The notes beneath the pieces are model-generated. The model did not search any database. It was given only the letters and a program-made list of their open reading frames with translations, and was not told the origin of the DNA. Positions 9,238 through 18,383 of a stretch of DNA of 36,244 nt are shown here, piece by piece (position 1 is the first letter of the stretch; the number at the start of each line of letters is the position of its first letter). The position numbers were made by a program, and so were the translations under genes. The DNA comes from Bacteroidia bacterium. Lineage in GTDB: Bacteria; Bacteroidota; Bacteroidia; SpSt-205. The DNA lies in NCBI GenBank assembly GCA_025059915.1, contig JANXDD010000005.1, positions 1-36,244 on the forward strand, written 5' to 3'.

Positions 9238-10746
9238 ATGCCCGCATGGCGATATCCCTTCGTGTGGGCAGCAGCGGGCATGATTTTGGGGATTCTCCTT
9301 GCTGAGATTTCAGGGAAGGGAGCTTTGCTCATATGGGGTGGAATAGTAGGGGGAAGTGCCTATGCGTGGTTTAGATTGCAGTGGGGGCGGCTAGTGTGGA
9401 GCTTGCCTCTTTTCGCTTTTCTGGGATGGGTGCGGGCATGGGTGGAAAAACTTCCTCCTCCTAATGCTCTTTCTACTTTCACGGGACATCTGGTTCGGCT
9501 CTCTGGGTATGTAATAGAAGAGCCTTTTCGCACAAAAAGGGCTTATCGGCTTCTTTTGCGGGTAGATTCAGTTTATCTATATCGCTTGAGGCAGCTCTTT
9601 CCTACAGAAGGTCGGCTTCTTCTGTATGTGAGAGACAGTAGCGTAATGACCATTCCTGTCGGGACCCGCATTTATGCTTCCTGCCGGCTGGATAGCATTC
9701 GCTTCGGGGCAGATTATTGGGCACGACAAAAAGTTTTTGTAAGTGCATTTTCAGAAGAGGTGGAGAAAGGAAAGATAGAACCCCTTTACCTCTTCGGTTA
9801 CTTTCAGCGGCTGCGGCAAGCTATAATAGCCAAGATGGAATCCACCTCTCCTCTCTCAGGGGCCCCTCTGGCTGTGGCACAAGCGCTTCTACTGGGATAC
9901 AAGCGGGGCATAGAACCAGAAGTCCGAGAAACTTTCCAGCTCTCTGGCGCAGCTCATATCCTTGCCGTGTCTGGAATGCATGTAGGGCTTGTTTTGTCTG
10001 TATGGCTTTTTCTTCTTTCTAAGCTGCCGGCGGGGTGGGGAAGGCATTGGGTCAGTCAGAGCCTCCTTCTGGTGGTAGTGGTAATGTATGGCTTTCTTAC
10101 TGGCGCCAGTCCTTCTGCAATGCGAGCCGTGATTATGGGAAGTGTGGCTATCGCAGCGCGCATGCTTCAGCAGCTTTATCTGCCGCTGAATGCCTTAGGC
10201 TTTGCAGCATTTCTCCAGAGTGCAGCCGAACCAAATGTAATATATGAACTGGGATTTCAGCTTTCTTACGCAGCCGTAGGAGGAATCATGGCCTTCTACG
10301 AGCCTATCCGAACTTTTCTCTTGCGCCGCTCAAAGAAAGAAAGCCTCTTTTTCTCCTACCTCAAAGACATTACTGCTGTTTCTCTGGCAGCCCAAGGAGG
10401 AACGCTATTTTTGAGCTGGGCGTACTTTGGGCGCTTTCCTATCTACTTTCTGCTGGCGAACTTGATTGCAGTGCCGCTGGCTACAGCATTAGCTTTTTCA
10501 GCAGTGGCGTGGGTCGGGCTTATGTATGTGCCAGGCGTGGCAGAGATAGTGGGCTATCCTCCTTATGCTTTTGCTTGGCTGCTTGTGAAAAGCGTTCAGC
10601 TTATATCTGCACTGCCCGGGGGAAGTCTTTCCCTTCCTGCTATCCCTCCTTATCTGGGGGTATTCCTGACGCTCATCACGATAGTCGCCGTAGGGGTGTG
10701 GCTCCATCATCGCTTGAAAGAAGCCAAAACGCCTTGGCTCATTTGA
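9238..10746 (+). CDS. comEC: ComEC/Rec2-family competence protein (short form without MBL domain)
   Basis: Polytopic; LSGAAHILAVSGMHVGLV and GASPSAMRAVIMGS are diagnostic of the competence domain. Confidence 0.87.
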   Translation: MPAWRYPFVWAAAGMILGILLAEISGKGALLIWGGIVGGSAYAWFRLQWGRLVWSLPLFAFLGWVRAWVEKLPPPNALSTFTGHLVRLSGYVIEEPFRTKRAYRLLLRVDSVYLYRLRQLFPTEGRLLLYVRDSSVMTIPVGTRIYASCRLDSIRFGADYWARQKVFVSAFSEEVEKGKIEPLYLFGYFQRLRQAIIAKMESTSPLSGAPLAVAQALLLGYKRGIEPEVRETFQLSGAAHILAVSGMHVGLVLSVWLFLLSKLPAGWGRHWVSQSLLLVVVVMYGFLTGASPSAMRAVIMGSVAIAARMLQQLYLPLNALGFAAFLQSAAEPNVIYELGFQLSYAAVGGIMAFYEPIRTFLLRRSKKESLFFSYLKDITAVSLAAQGGTLFLSWAYFGRFPIYFLLANLIAVPLATALAFSAVAWVGLMYVPGVAEIVGYPPYAFAWLLVKSVQLISALPGGSLSLPAIPPYLGVFLTLITIVAVGVWLHHRLKEAKTPWLI

Positions 10747-10767
10747 AGTTTGCTTACTTCGTTGCCC

Positions 10768-11184
10768 ATGTACCGCAATCAAGCCATAGAAATAGATGTA
10801 GATGGCTCTTGGCAAGAAAATGGCTATGTGGGCTACGGACTGGTAGTTCGGCAAGATGGAAAAGAAGTATACCGAGAAGGGGGGCGGGTTCCCTCAAATG
10901 ATCCTGACCTTCAGGCTCATCGGCAGATTGGGGGGGAAATCTATGCTGTTGTGCAAGCGGTGCGCTGGTGCCTCCGCCATAAAGTAAAAGCTTGTACCAT
11001 CTATCATGATTACGAGGGCTTAGCTCGCTGGGCGCGTGGAGAGTGGAAAGCTAAAACTACGCTGACCAAGCGCTACGTGGATTTCCTCCGCCGAGCTGGT
11101 GTGGAGATAGAATGGGTGAAGGTGCCAGCCCATGCGGGGCTGGTATGGAATGAGATAGCGAACAAGTTAGCCATGGGCTCCTGA
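10768..11184 (+). CDS. RNase H type I-like protein (caulimovirus-type/viroplasmin-associated RNase H-like family)
   Basis: IDVDGSW, GGEIYAVVQAV, IYHDYEGLARWARGEWKAK, VKVPAHAGLVWNEIANKLA: RNase HI fold landmarks. Confidence 0.82.
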   Translation: MYRNQAIEIDVDGSWQENGYVGYGLVVRQDGKEVYREGGRVPSNDPDLQAHRQIGGEIYAVVQAVRWCLRHKVKACTIYHDYEGLARWARGEWKAKTTLTKRYVDFLRRAGVEIEWVKVPAHAGLVWNEIANKLAMGS

Positions 11185-11196
11185 GGACTTCCGTTT

Positions 11197-12147
11197 TTAT
11201 ATCCCTAAGCTCTCTATAGCTGCTTCGCAGCGGCTTCGGATTTCTTCTTCTAAATTGTCATAGGCTCTTGGCTGGAAGGTCTCGCCGGTCAGGCGCTGAT
11301 AGACTTCAATGTACCTTTCCCGAGCCTCTTGGATTATGGTAGGAGGGAGGGGAGGAGGGGTGGCATTAGGTTGTCCTTGAAAGCCTTGGCGCATAAGCCA
11401 TTCGCGTACATATTCTTTGGTCAGGTGGATTTGGGGGTCTTGGCGAGCTTGCCTTTCATAGTATCCGTCCAACTTTAAGTACCGAGCACTATCAGGAGTA
11501 TGTACCTCGTCGGCCAGAAGGACTTCTCCATCCCACGTTCCAAATTCATACTTCGCATCGCAGAGGAGCATCCCCCCACGCTCTGCAATCTCTATACCTT
11601 TTTTGAAGAGATAGAAGGCATATTCTCTGATGCGATCCCAGTGGGCTCGGGGCACCAGTCCAGATTCTACTATCTCTCGCTCAGAGATTTCCACATCATG
11701 ACCAATAATGGATTTCGTAGTAGGTGTGAGAATAGGCTCGGGAAGAATATCATTCTCTATAAGTCCGTCGGGCAATCGCACGCCGCTGATTAACCGTCCC
11801 CCAGTCCGATACAAGCGCCACGCATACCCTACTAAGCACCGCCGAATAATCACCTCTACCGGATAAACCTTCACTCGCCGCATCAGAAGCACATTGGGGT
11901 CAGGCGTACTAATCCAAGCAGAGGGCACTTCATTTTGATAAAAGCGGAACATGAAATCCGATATCCCCGTGAGAACTTGCCCTTTATGAGGAATTGTCTC
12001 GGAAAGGATAGTGTCAAACGCCGAGATGCGGTCGGTCGTTACGATCAAAAGGTATTCATGCTCTATCTCGTACACATCGCGTACTTTGCCCCGATAGAAG
12101 CCTGTCTGCTTTGGCAGCTGAAAGTTAGTCTGGTAAAAACCTTGCAT
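11197..12147 (-). CDS. purC: Phosphoribosylaminoimidazole-succinocarboxamide synthase
   Basis: GKVRDVYEIEHEYLLIVTTDRISAFD, IPHKGQVL, EVIIRRCLVGYAWR, LCDAKYEFGTWDGEVLLADEVHTPDSARYL. Confidence 0.96.
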   Translation of the reverse strand: MQGFYQTNFQLPKQTGFYRGKVRDVYEIEHEYLLIVTTDRISAFDTILSETIPHKGQVLTGISDFMFRFYQNEVPSAWISTPDPNVLLMRRVKVYPVEVIIRRCLVGYAWRLYRTGGRLISGVRLPDGLIENDILPEPILTPTTKSIIGHDVEISEREIVESGLVPRAHWDRIREYAFYLFKKGIEIAERGGMLLCDAKYEFGTWDGEVLLADEVHTPDSARYLKLDGYYERQARQDPQIHLTKEYVREWLMRQGFQGQPNATPPPLPPTIIQEARERYIEVYQRLTGETFQPRAYDNLEEEIRSRCEAAIESLGI

Positions 12148-12153
12148 GGCTTT

Positions 12154-12906
12154 TTATGAAGTGGCAGCGTAATGGGCGGCGATTTCCTCTGTCATAGCGA
12201 GGTTGTGATACACCTTTTGAACATCATCGTGTTCCTCCAGCTGCTCTATCAGGCGAAGGGCTTTTTGGGCTTCTTCCCAGCTGAGTTGCACATATGAGCT
12301 GGGAACCCAAGCCAGGGAGGCTTCTTCTGGTTCAATCTTGAGCTTTTCCAGGGCTTCTTGGAGGGCTCCGAAGCTCTCGTAGCTACAAGTTACTACGGCT
12401 GTATCTTCACTGATTTCCACATCTTCTGCGCCTGCTTCTATCATGGCTTCTAAGAAGGTTTCTTCTTGGGGAATTCTTTCGGCGGGGATAGTGAATACTC
12501 CTTTTCGGGAGAAAAGATAAGACACGGCGCCCGAGGTGGCGAGGCTACCCCCTCCGCGGGAAAAAAGCGTCCTAAGCTGAGAAACTGTGCGGTTCGTGTT
12601 ATCGGTCATGGCTTCAATCAGGACAGCTACGCCGCCAGGCGCATAGCCTTCATACATGACTTCTGTGTAGTTTTCTGCGCCAGAGTCGCCTTTGGAAATA
12701 GCGCGTTCAATCACATCCTTAGGCATATTGGCGCGGCGAGCGTTCTGAATAGCCAAACGCAAACGCGGGTTGAAGTCTGGGTTAGGGCCGCCCTCTCGTG
12801 CTGCTACCGTGATTTCTCGCACCAGTCGGGTGAAAAGCGCTCCTCTTTTCGCATCCACTATGGCTTTTTTTCGTTTTATCTGCGCCCATTTACTATGACC
12901 CGCCAT
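12154..12906 (-). CDS. yebC: YebC/PmpR-family (TACO1) regulator/translation factor
   Basis: MAGHSKWAQIKRKKAIVDAKRGALFTRLVREI; MYEGYAPGGVAVLIEAMTDNTNRT. Start refined to ATG 12906 (track: 12921). Confidence 0.96.
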   Translation of the reverse strand: MAGHSKWAQIKRKKAIVDAKRGALFTRLVREITVAAREGGPNPDFNPRLRLAIQNARRANMPKDVIERAISKGDSGAENYTEVMYEGYAPGGVAVLIEAMTDNTNRTVSQLRTLFSRGGGSLATSGAVSYLFSRKGVFTIPAERIPQEETFLEAMIEAGAEDVEISEDTAVVTCSYESFGALQEALEKLKIEPEEASLAWVPSSYVQLSWEEAQKALRLIEQLEEHDDVQKVYHNLAMTEEIAAHYAATS

Positions 12907-12910
12907 ACAA

Positions 12911-12918
12911 CAAAGATA
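12911..12918 (-). promoter_or_regulatory. -7 box TATCTTTG, 4 nt before yebC ATG
   Basis: Minus strand reads TATCTTTG-TTGT-ATGGCGGGT. Confidence 0.8.
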
Positions 12919-12929
12919 CAAAGCCTCTC

Positions 12930-14324
12930 TTAGCGGCTCTTTCTAAGAATATGATAGGCAAATCCACCCACTATTCCCATTCCTGCGGCAGTCATGAAGA
13001 GACGCCATTCCATGCTTTCTGCGCATAGAGGCTCCATGAAGGTTACAGCGAGTGCAGGTAAGGTAGCTCCTGCGATTGTAAGTCCCAGGCGCAGCGCCCC
13101 CCGAAAGCTATACCCCATAGTAAGGGATAAAGCCGTCATGCCTCCATAGGCAAGGAGGGTAGTCCATGCGCTGGCGATGTATCCAAACCTTGGAATGCCA
13201 TATAGATTCCCCATCCAAGTTATCAGACTGCCGACGGCTGTGATGACTATGCCGGGGGTTGGGGTCTTTTTGAGCTTGTACCAAATAGAGGCTTGGATGA
13301 GAGAGCCAGCAAAAAGATTTGCCCATAGAAGGATAGGCACCACTTTGAGCGCTTCATGATAAGCTGTAGGGAAGAGCGGTTTAGGAAGCAGTCCCCCCCA
13401 CTGCGTTGCTAAAAGCGGTTTTGTCCATAGGGTGAGAAAAATCACCCCAATAGAGGCGATGGTGTGATATAAAATCCAGCTTCGGTGGAAAAATGAACTG
13501 TCTCCCCGGTATTCGCCCAGCAGGAGCGGCTCTCCCGCTTGACGATACGCTTGAACAAAAAGCGCCAAAGCCATCGCCGCTTTATATGCAGCTCCATAGA
13601 GAGCAGTTTCTACCAAACTGTACCGAGCCAATAAAATGCGGTCTAATACATCGTTTGTAGCGCCAAGGAGGCCCATGATAGCCAGAGGAACCCCATACTG
13701 CAGAAGTGTGAAAGCTGACGGTGCCTCTGAGGGAGAAGGAGGCGGTCCCCACGCAAGCCCCCATATAAGCCGCAGCGCAGAAGAGAAAAGATTAGCCCCG
13801 AGAATAAACTCCACCCCATAGCCCTGGATACCTACGCCCCATATATTGAGTAAAAGAAAGGTGCCTACATGTCCTATTTGGATTGCGGCAAATCGCAGAG
13901 GCGAGCCTATCGCTCTCTGATGCGCCAAAGTAAAACTGCCCCAAGCATCTACCATCCATATGCTTATAGCCAGCCAGAGAAGGGCTTCTCTCCCCTTATA
14001 CCCTAAGGCTGGAGAAATAAAAGGCACTGCCAGAGCAAGAGGAAAGTTGAGCAGAAGCCCGCTCAGGAGAAGTAGTCGCATCACTCGCCAGAAGGTGCCG
14101 CCTAACTGCTCCTTTCTGCCGAAGCGGAAATACGCTGTCTCCATGCCCAAGCCCGTAGCTATGAGTCCAAAGGCAATCCACGAGTACAATTCAGACAGGC
14201 GCCCGTAGTCTTCTACAGGGAGCCTATGTACATAAAGGGGAGTAAGGAGCCAGTTGAGAAGGCGAGCAGTAGCACTGGTAAGCCCGTAAATCGCTCCATG
14301 ATACAGGAGCCTTCGTAGAGACAC
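12930..14324 (-). CDS. Oligosaccharide flippase / polysaccharide biosynthesis protein (MATE/MOP superfamily)
   Basis: Polytopic protein with N-terminal YGLTSATARLLNWLLTPLYVHRLPVEDYGRLSELYSW typical of Wzx-like flippases. Start refined to GTG 14324 from promoter geometry (track TTG 14330 lies inside the -7 box). Confidence 0.82.
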   Translation of the reverse strand: MSLRRLLYHGAIYGLTSATARLLNWLLTPLYVHRLPVEDYGRLSELYSWIAFGLIATGLGMETAYFRFGRKEQLGGTFWRVMRLLLLSGLLLNFPLALAVPFISPALGYKGREALLWLAISIWMVDAWGSFTLAHQRAIGSPLRFAAIQIGHVGTFLLLNIWGVGIQGYGVEFILGANLFSSALRLIWGLAWGPPPSPSEAPSAFTLLQYGVPLAIMGLLGATNDVLDRILLARYSLVETALYGAAYKAAMALALFVQAYRQAGEPLLLGEYRGDSSFFHRSWILYHTIASIGVIFLTLWTKPLLATQWGGLLPKPLFPTAYHEALKVVPILLWANLFAGSLIQASIWYKLKKTPTPGIVITAVGSLITWMGNLYGIPRFGYIASAWTTLLAYGGMTALSLTMGYSFRGALRLGLTIAGATLPALAVTFMEPLCAESMEWRLFMTAAGMGIVGGFAYHILRKSR

Positions 14325-14327
14325 GCT

Positions 14328-14335
14328 CAAAGGTA
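14328..14335 (-). promoter_or_regulatory. -7 box TACCTTTG, 3 nt before GTG of the flippase
   Basis: Minus strand reads TACCTTTG-AGC-GTGTCTCTACGAAGG. Confidence 0.7.
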
Positions 14336-14503
14336 GGAGACTACAGGGGTACTGTCTCGTATGCTATCGCCAGTTTTTTACCGCACAGCTGATGAGCGTA
14401 CGCAGGGGCTACAGGAAAAGGGCTTCAGGGCTGGTATGAGATTACGACTTCTTATAAGCAATTACCGCTGAGAGTGGCTTTTTGAGGGCTTACGAAAAAG
14501 GTA

Positions 14504-14521
14504 GTAGATAAGCTAAACTAC
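14504..14521. repeat. 18-bp imperfect palindrome GTAGATAAGCTAAACTAC, distal copy upstream of thrS
   Basis: Identical to its reverse complement at 14 of 18 positions. Part of a ~50-bp imperfect direct repeat with 14572-14621. Confidence 0.8.
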
Positions 14522-14571
14522 GTTGAGTACTTCTGTCAGGCTATGCAGCCCTTATGAAGGAAGCAGCTGTG

Positions 14572-14589
14572 GTAGATAAGCTGAACTAC
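14572..14589. repeat. 18-bp imperfect palindrome GTAGATAAGCTGAACTAC, proximal copy upstream of thrS
   Basis: One base different from the distal copy, 68 bp downstream of it, 13 bp upstream of the TAGCTTTG box. Confidence 0.8.
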
Positions 14590-14602
14590 GCTAAGTATCT
14601 TG

Positions 14603-14610
14603 TAGCTTTG
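14603..14610 (+). promoter_or_regulatory. -7 box TAGCTTTG, 8 nt before thrS ATG
   Basis: TAGCTTTG-CAGCCTAT-ATG. Confidence 0.7.
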
Positions 14611-14618
14611 CAGCCTAT

Positions 14619-16535
14619 ATGCAGCGCATCCTCCACTGGGCTGGACAGACATTTTCTTCTGAAGCTTCACCAGAAGAGCCACTTTACAAGGTTTTAGAAC
14701 GGGTGGGGCTGCCAGCAGGTACGGAGATTCTCACGGCCACTACAAATGGGTCTATCCATGAGCTACAAGCTCCCGTCGGAGACCATGTGGAATTTCAGCT
14801 TTTAGGCTGGGATTCGCCCGAGGGGAAATACGTCTTTTGGCATTCCAGCGCTCATATTCTTGCAGAGGCGATTTTGTCTTTTTTCCCTAAGGCGAAGCTC
14901 AGTATCGGCCCTCCCATAGAGAATGGATTCTACTACGACATAGATTTCGGCGATACTCCCATATCCCCAGAAGATTTTGAGCGCATAGAGCAGAAATTTC
15001 TTGAACTTGCTGCCCAGCCTGAATACTTTGTCCGCAAAAAAGTCTCTAAGGAGGAGGCTCTCTCTTATTACCAGCAGCGAGAAAACCCCTATAAGATAGA
15101 GCTTATTCAAGAGCTTCCCCCTGATGATATTACTTTTTATGAGTCGGGCAATTTCGTAGATTTATGCAAAGGCCCGCATTTGTGGCATTCGGGACCTATT
15201 CGTGCAGTGAAGATCCTTTCGTTGGCGGGGGCTTATTGGCGAGGCGATAGTCGGAATCCTCAGCTGACGCGGGTCTATGCTATAAGCTTTCCTGAGAAAG
15301 CCCTTTTAGAAGAGTATCTCCATTTCTTAGAAGAAGCGGCTCGCCGTGATCACCGAAACCTGGGCAAGCAGCTTGACCTTTTTTCTTTCCACGAGGAGGG
15401 GCCGGGCTTTCCTTTCTGGCATCCTAAAGGCATGCGCCTCCTTACTGCTCTCCAAGACTGGATGCGGGCGAAGCTCCTCCGCAGTGGCTATGAAGAGATA
15501 AGAACGCCAATCATTCTCACTCAGCGCCTGTGGGAGCAATCAGGCCACTATGAGAACTATCGGGAGAACATGTACTTCACTACCATAGACGAAGAGCCCT
15601 ACGCCGTAAAGCCAATGAACTGTCCCGGAAGTACAATTATTTACCGCAGCCGTTTAAGGTCATATCGGGAACTGCCGCTGCGCCTATTTGAGTTTGGGCT
15701 TGTGCATCGGCATGAGCTTTCTGGCGTGCTTACGGGGCTTTTCCGAGTGAGGGCTTTCACCCAAGACGATGCTCATATCTATTGCACGCCAGAGCAGATT
15801 GAGCCAGAAATCACCGCTCTCCTACAGCTGGTGAATGAAGTATATGAAGCCTTCGGATTTTCTCAGCGGGAAATATACCTCTCTACTCGTCCAGAAAAGT
15901 ACATTGGTTCTCTGGAGCTTTGGTCTCAGGCAGAATCAGCTTTAGAGGCTGCATTGCGGAAGTCTGGCTTCACTTTTCAGATTAATCCAGGGGAGGGGGC
16001 TTTCTACGGGCCGAAGATAGACTTTGTTGTGCGGGATAGTTTGAGGCGGCGATGGCAGTTGGGAACGATTCAGTTAGACTTTTCCATGCCCAGACGATTT
16101 GGTTTGGAGTACATTGGTCCGGATGGGCAGCCTTCTACACCAGTGATGATACATCGGGCTATTTTGGGTTCCTTTGAGCGGTTTATAGGGGTGCTGCTGG
16201 AGCACACAGCAGGTGAGCTTCCCCTATGGCTATCCCCTATTCAAGTCAAGGTTTTACCAGTGAGTGAAAAATTTTATGCCTATGCAGATGAGGTCGGCAA
16301 GGCCTTAGCTCAAGCTGGCATACGATGGGCAGTGGATAAAACGGATGAGAAACTTGGCAAAAAAATCAGAGAAGCGGAACAGGAGAAAGTTCCTCTTATC
16401 TGGGTAGTTGGGGCGAAGGAAGCAGAGAGCGGCACTGTCTCTATACGGGATCGGCGCACTCGCACCCAATCGGAGGGAGTGCCCTTGGCGCAGGCTGTGC
16501 AGGATGTTCTTCAGGCTTCCCAGCCCCCTATATAA
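14619..16535 (+). CDS. thrS: Threonine--tRNA ligase
   Basis: HSSAHILAEAILSFFP, GPPIENGFYYDI, YAVKPMNCPGSTIIY, RLFEFGLVHRHELSGVLTGLFRVRAFTQDDAHIYC, GEGAFYGPKIDF. Confidence 0.97.
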   Translation: MQRILHWAGQTFSSEASPEEPLYKVLERVGLPAGTEILTATTNGSIHELQAPVGDHVEFQLLGWDSPEGKYVFWHSSAHILAEAILSFFPKAKLSIGPPIENGFYYDIDFGDTPISPEDFERIEQKFLELAAQPEYFVRKKVSKEEALSYYQQRENPYKIELIQELPPDDITFYESGNFVDLCKGPHLWHSGPIRAVKILSLAGAYWRGDSRNPQLTRVYAISFPEKALLEEYLHFLEEAARRDHRNLGKQLDLFSFHEEGPGFPFWHPKGMRLLTALQDWMRAKLLRSGYEEIRTPIILTQRLWEQSGHYENYRENMYFTTIDEEPYAVKPMNCPGSTIIYRSRLRSYRELPLRLFEFGLVHRHELSGVLTGLFRVRAFTQDDAHIYCTPEQIEPEITALLQLVNEVYEAFGFSQREIYLSTRPEKYIGSLELWSQAESALEAALRKSGFTFQINPGEGAFYGPKIDFVVRDSLRRRWQLGTIQLDFSMPRRFGLEYIGPDGQPSTPVMIHRAILGSFERFIGVLLEHTAGELPLWLSPIQVKVLPVSEKFYAYADEVGKALAQAGIRWAVDKTDEKLGKKIREAEQEKVPLIWVVGAKEAESGTVSIRDRRTRTQSEGVPLAQAVQDVLQASQPPI

Positions 16536-16558
16536 GATAAAAATCGTATTTTGGGGCC

Positions 16559-18019
16559 ATGAGAGAAGATATACTCTTAGGGGGGCCATCCGCTTTTTTG
16601 GCGGAGGAGCTGGGGCTTCAGCTTTCTGAAAGGCTTGTTGCCTATCAAGCCTGGTGGGAGACGGAGGGGGCCTCTATCTCTGCAGCGATAGATCGGCTTG
16701 GAACCCCTCATTTGCGACAGTTCAGTCCTACAGGCGAGCGGGTAGATGAAATACTCTATCCTCCCAATTACACTTATCTGCTGGATGCGGGCTACTCAGC
16801 AGGAGTTTTATACGAGGTGGCGGAGAGGCATGATTGGCGGTTCAGCTTTATGTTGGGGTTTATCACCTCGTATTACGATCCGGGGGTGTATTGCCCATAC
16901 ACGGTTACTTTTTCGGCTTGGGTGCCGATATATAAGTACTATTCGGGGGCGCGTCGGGAGGAGTTTCTAAACCTTTTGACTCGGCGGGAACCTCCCTTCG
17001 GACAGGGGGCGACCTGGATGACAGAAATAGGAGGGGGGTCTGACTTAGGGGCAAATGTTCAGACGCATGCGCGTTTCTCTAACGGAATGTGGCTATTGAA
17101 TGGAGAAAAGTATTTCGCCAGTAATGTAGGAGCAGATTTGAGCGTAGTGGCTGCGCGACCGGAAGGAGCTCCTACCGGTGTCAAAGGCGTTGCCCTTTTT
17201 ATCGTTCCGCGGGAAAGGCTCCATGGTATCGGTCGGAATTATTTGATTCGCAGGCTGAAGGACAAGATAGGTACTCGTAGTGTGCCCACGGGGGAGGTGG
17301 AGCTTCGAGAGGCTGAGGGTTATTTGATTGGTGATGCTCGGCAGGGGATTTATTACATCATGGAGGTGCTCAACTTTTCTCGGGTGGCAAATAGCATCGG
17401 GGTAGTAGCACATGGACTACATGCTCTTTCACAGGCATATCGGTTTGCCCAGCAAAGGAGGCTTTTTGGGCGATTTTTAGTAGAGCAGCCCCTTTTTCGG
17501 CATGAGCTGGCTCAGCAGTATGAAAGGCTCCGATGGGCAGGTGCGCTGGCTTGGCTTACTGAGCAGTGGTTAGAGACCGTCTGGCTTGAAAAGCCCCCTT
17601 ACTCAGAAAAGTATGCCCTCTTTCGCCTTTTGACTCATTTGGCGAAATTCTGGACTGCGAAAGTTGCCCTTCAAGCTGCCCAGTGGAACTTTGAAATATG
17701 GGCAGGGCTGGGGACGCTTAGAGAGTTTCCACCTGAGCGCTTCGTTCGGGAGCTGCTGGTAACTGACATTTGGGAGGGGACCCGACATCGCCACCTTCTG
17801 GATGGGTGGGAAGTCCTGCGGCGCTATCCCCTTCTCTCTCACATATCCGCACTGTGGGAGATTCAGGCAGTAGATTCTTCTCTGCTCACCGATATAGAGA
17901 AGGCTCTAAGCCTTCCCGAAGAAGAAGCTATTTCGCTCATAGAACCTCTACTCACCCGCCTCGCTCAGGCCATCGGTATGATTACAGCGGAAAAGCGTTC
18001 CTATGCAGTGTTAGCCTAA
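16559..18019 (+). CDS. Acyl-CoA dehydrogenase family protein (AidB-like)
   Basis: GATWMTEIGGGSDLGANVQTHARF..WLLNGEKYFASN, C-terminal VTDIWEGTRHRHLLDGWEVLRR. Confidence 0.82.
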   Translation: MREDILLGGPSAFLAEELGLQLSERLVAYQAWWETEGASISAAIDRLGTPHLRQFSPTGERVDEILYPPNYTYLLDAGYSAGVLYEVAERHDWRFSFMLGFITSYYDPGVYCPYTVTFSAWVPIYKYYSGARREEFLNLLTRREPPFGQGATWMTEIGGGSDLGANVQTHARFSNGMWLLNGEKYFASNVGADLSVVAARPEGAPTGVKGVALFIVPRERLHGIGRNYLIRRLKDKIGTRSVPTGEVELREAEGYLIGDARQGIYYIMEVLNFSRVANSIGVVAHGLHALSQAYRFAQQRRLFGRFLVEQPLFRHELAQQYERLRWAGALAWLTEQWLETVWLEKPPYSEKYALFRLLTHLAKFWTAKVALQAAQWNFEIWAGLGTLREFPPERFVRELLVTDIWEGTRHRHLLDGWEVLRRYPLLSHISALWEIQAVDSSLLTDIEKALSLPEEEAISLIEPLLTRLAQAIGMITAEKRSYAVLA

Positions 18020-18083
18020 GGGGCTGGACCTACTTCAGCTTATCCAGTGAGAAAGCTTCTGGGCTGAGATTTTTCGGATTTCC

Positions 18084-18110
18084 TTTGAGAAACTTTTTCC
18101 ATTTCTCAAA
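18084..18110. repeat. Perfect 9-bp inverted repeat TTTGAGAAA-N9-TTTCTCAAA
   Basis: Read directly from sequence, ~65 bp after the acyl-CoA dehydrogenase stop. Confidence 0.75.
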
Positions 18111-18147
18111 AGCTCTCTCTTCTGAGCTATGCCTGCTCAAAGGAAAG

Positions 18148-18175
18148 AGAGGGTGATAGCCCTCTGTACAGGGCT
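18148..18175 (+). other. Two mutually exclusive nested hairpins: AGAGGG-TGATAG-CCCTCT and AGCCCT-CTGTAC-AGGGCT
   Basis: 18148-18165 and 18158-18175 share the AGCCCTCT segment, so only one can form at a time. Confidence 0.55.
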
Positions 18176-18383
18176 TTCTATGCGGAGGCTACAAACCTCC
18201 TGAAAGGTGGGTCTGATTAGAGCTGAGGAGCTCTCTGGCTAAGGCTGAGGGGGAAAAGCAGGGCTCTAAAAAAACTTACGTATTCCGAGGAGGGGAGCCA
18301 TTCGTCAAAAAATGAGTGCAGTAGCAAGCGCTTCTTTTGCTTTCAGCGCCATGGTCAGAAGCTGTGGGGAAAGCGGAGCCCTA

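Noticed and set aside
16547-16553. TATTTTG 5 nt before the acyl-CoA dehydrogenase ATG as a leaderless promoter
   Set aside because: Only a shortened TAnTTTG match; it sits 24 bp after thrS where readthrough is likely, so not counted with the strong set.
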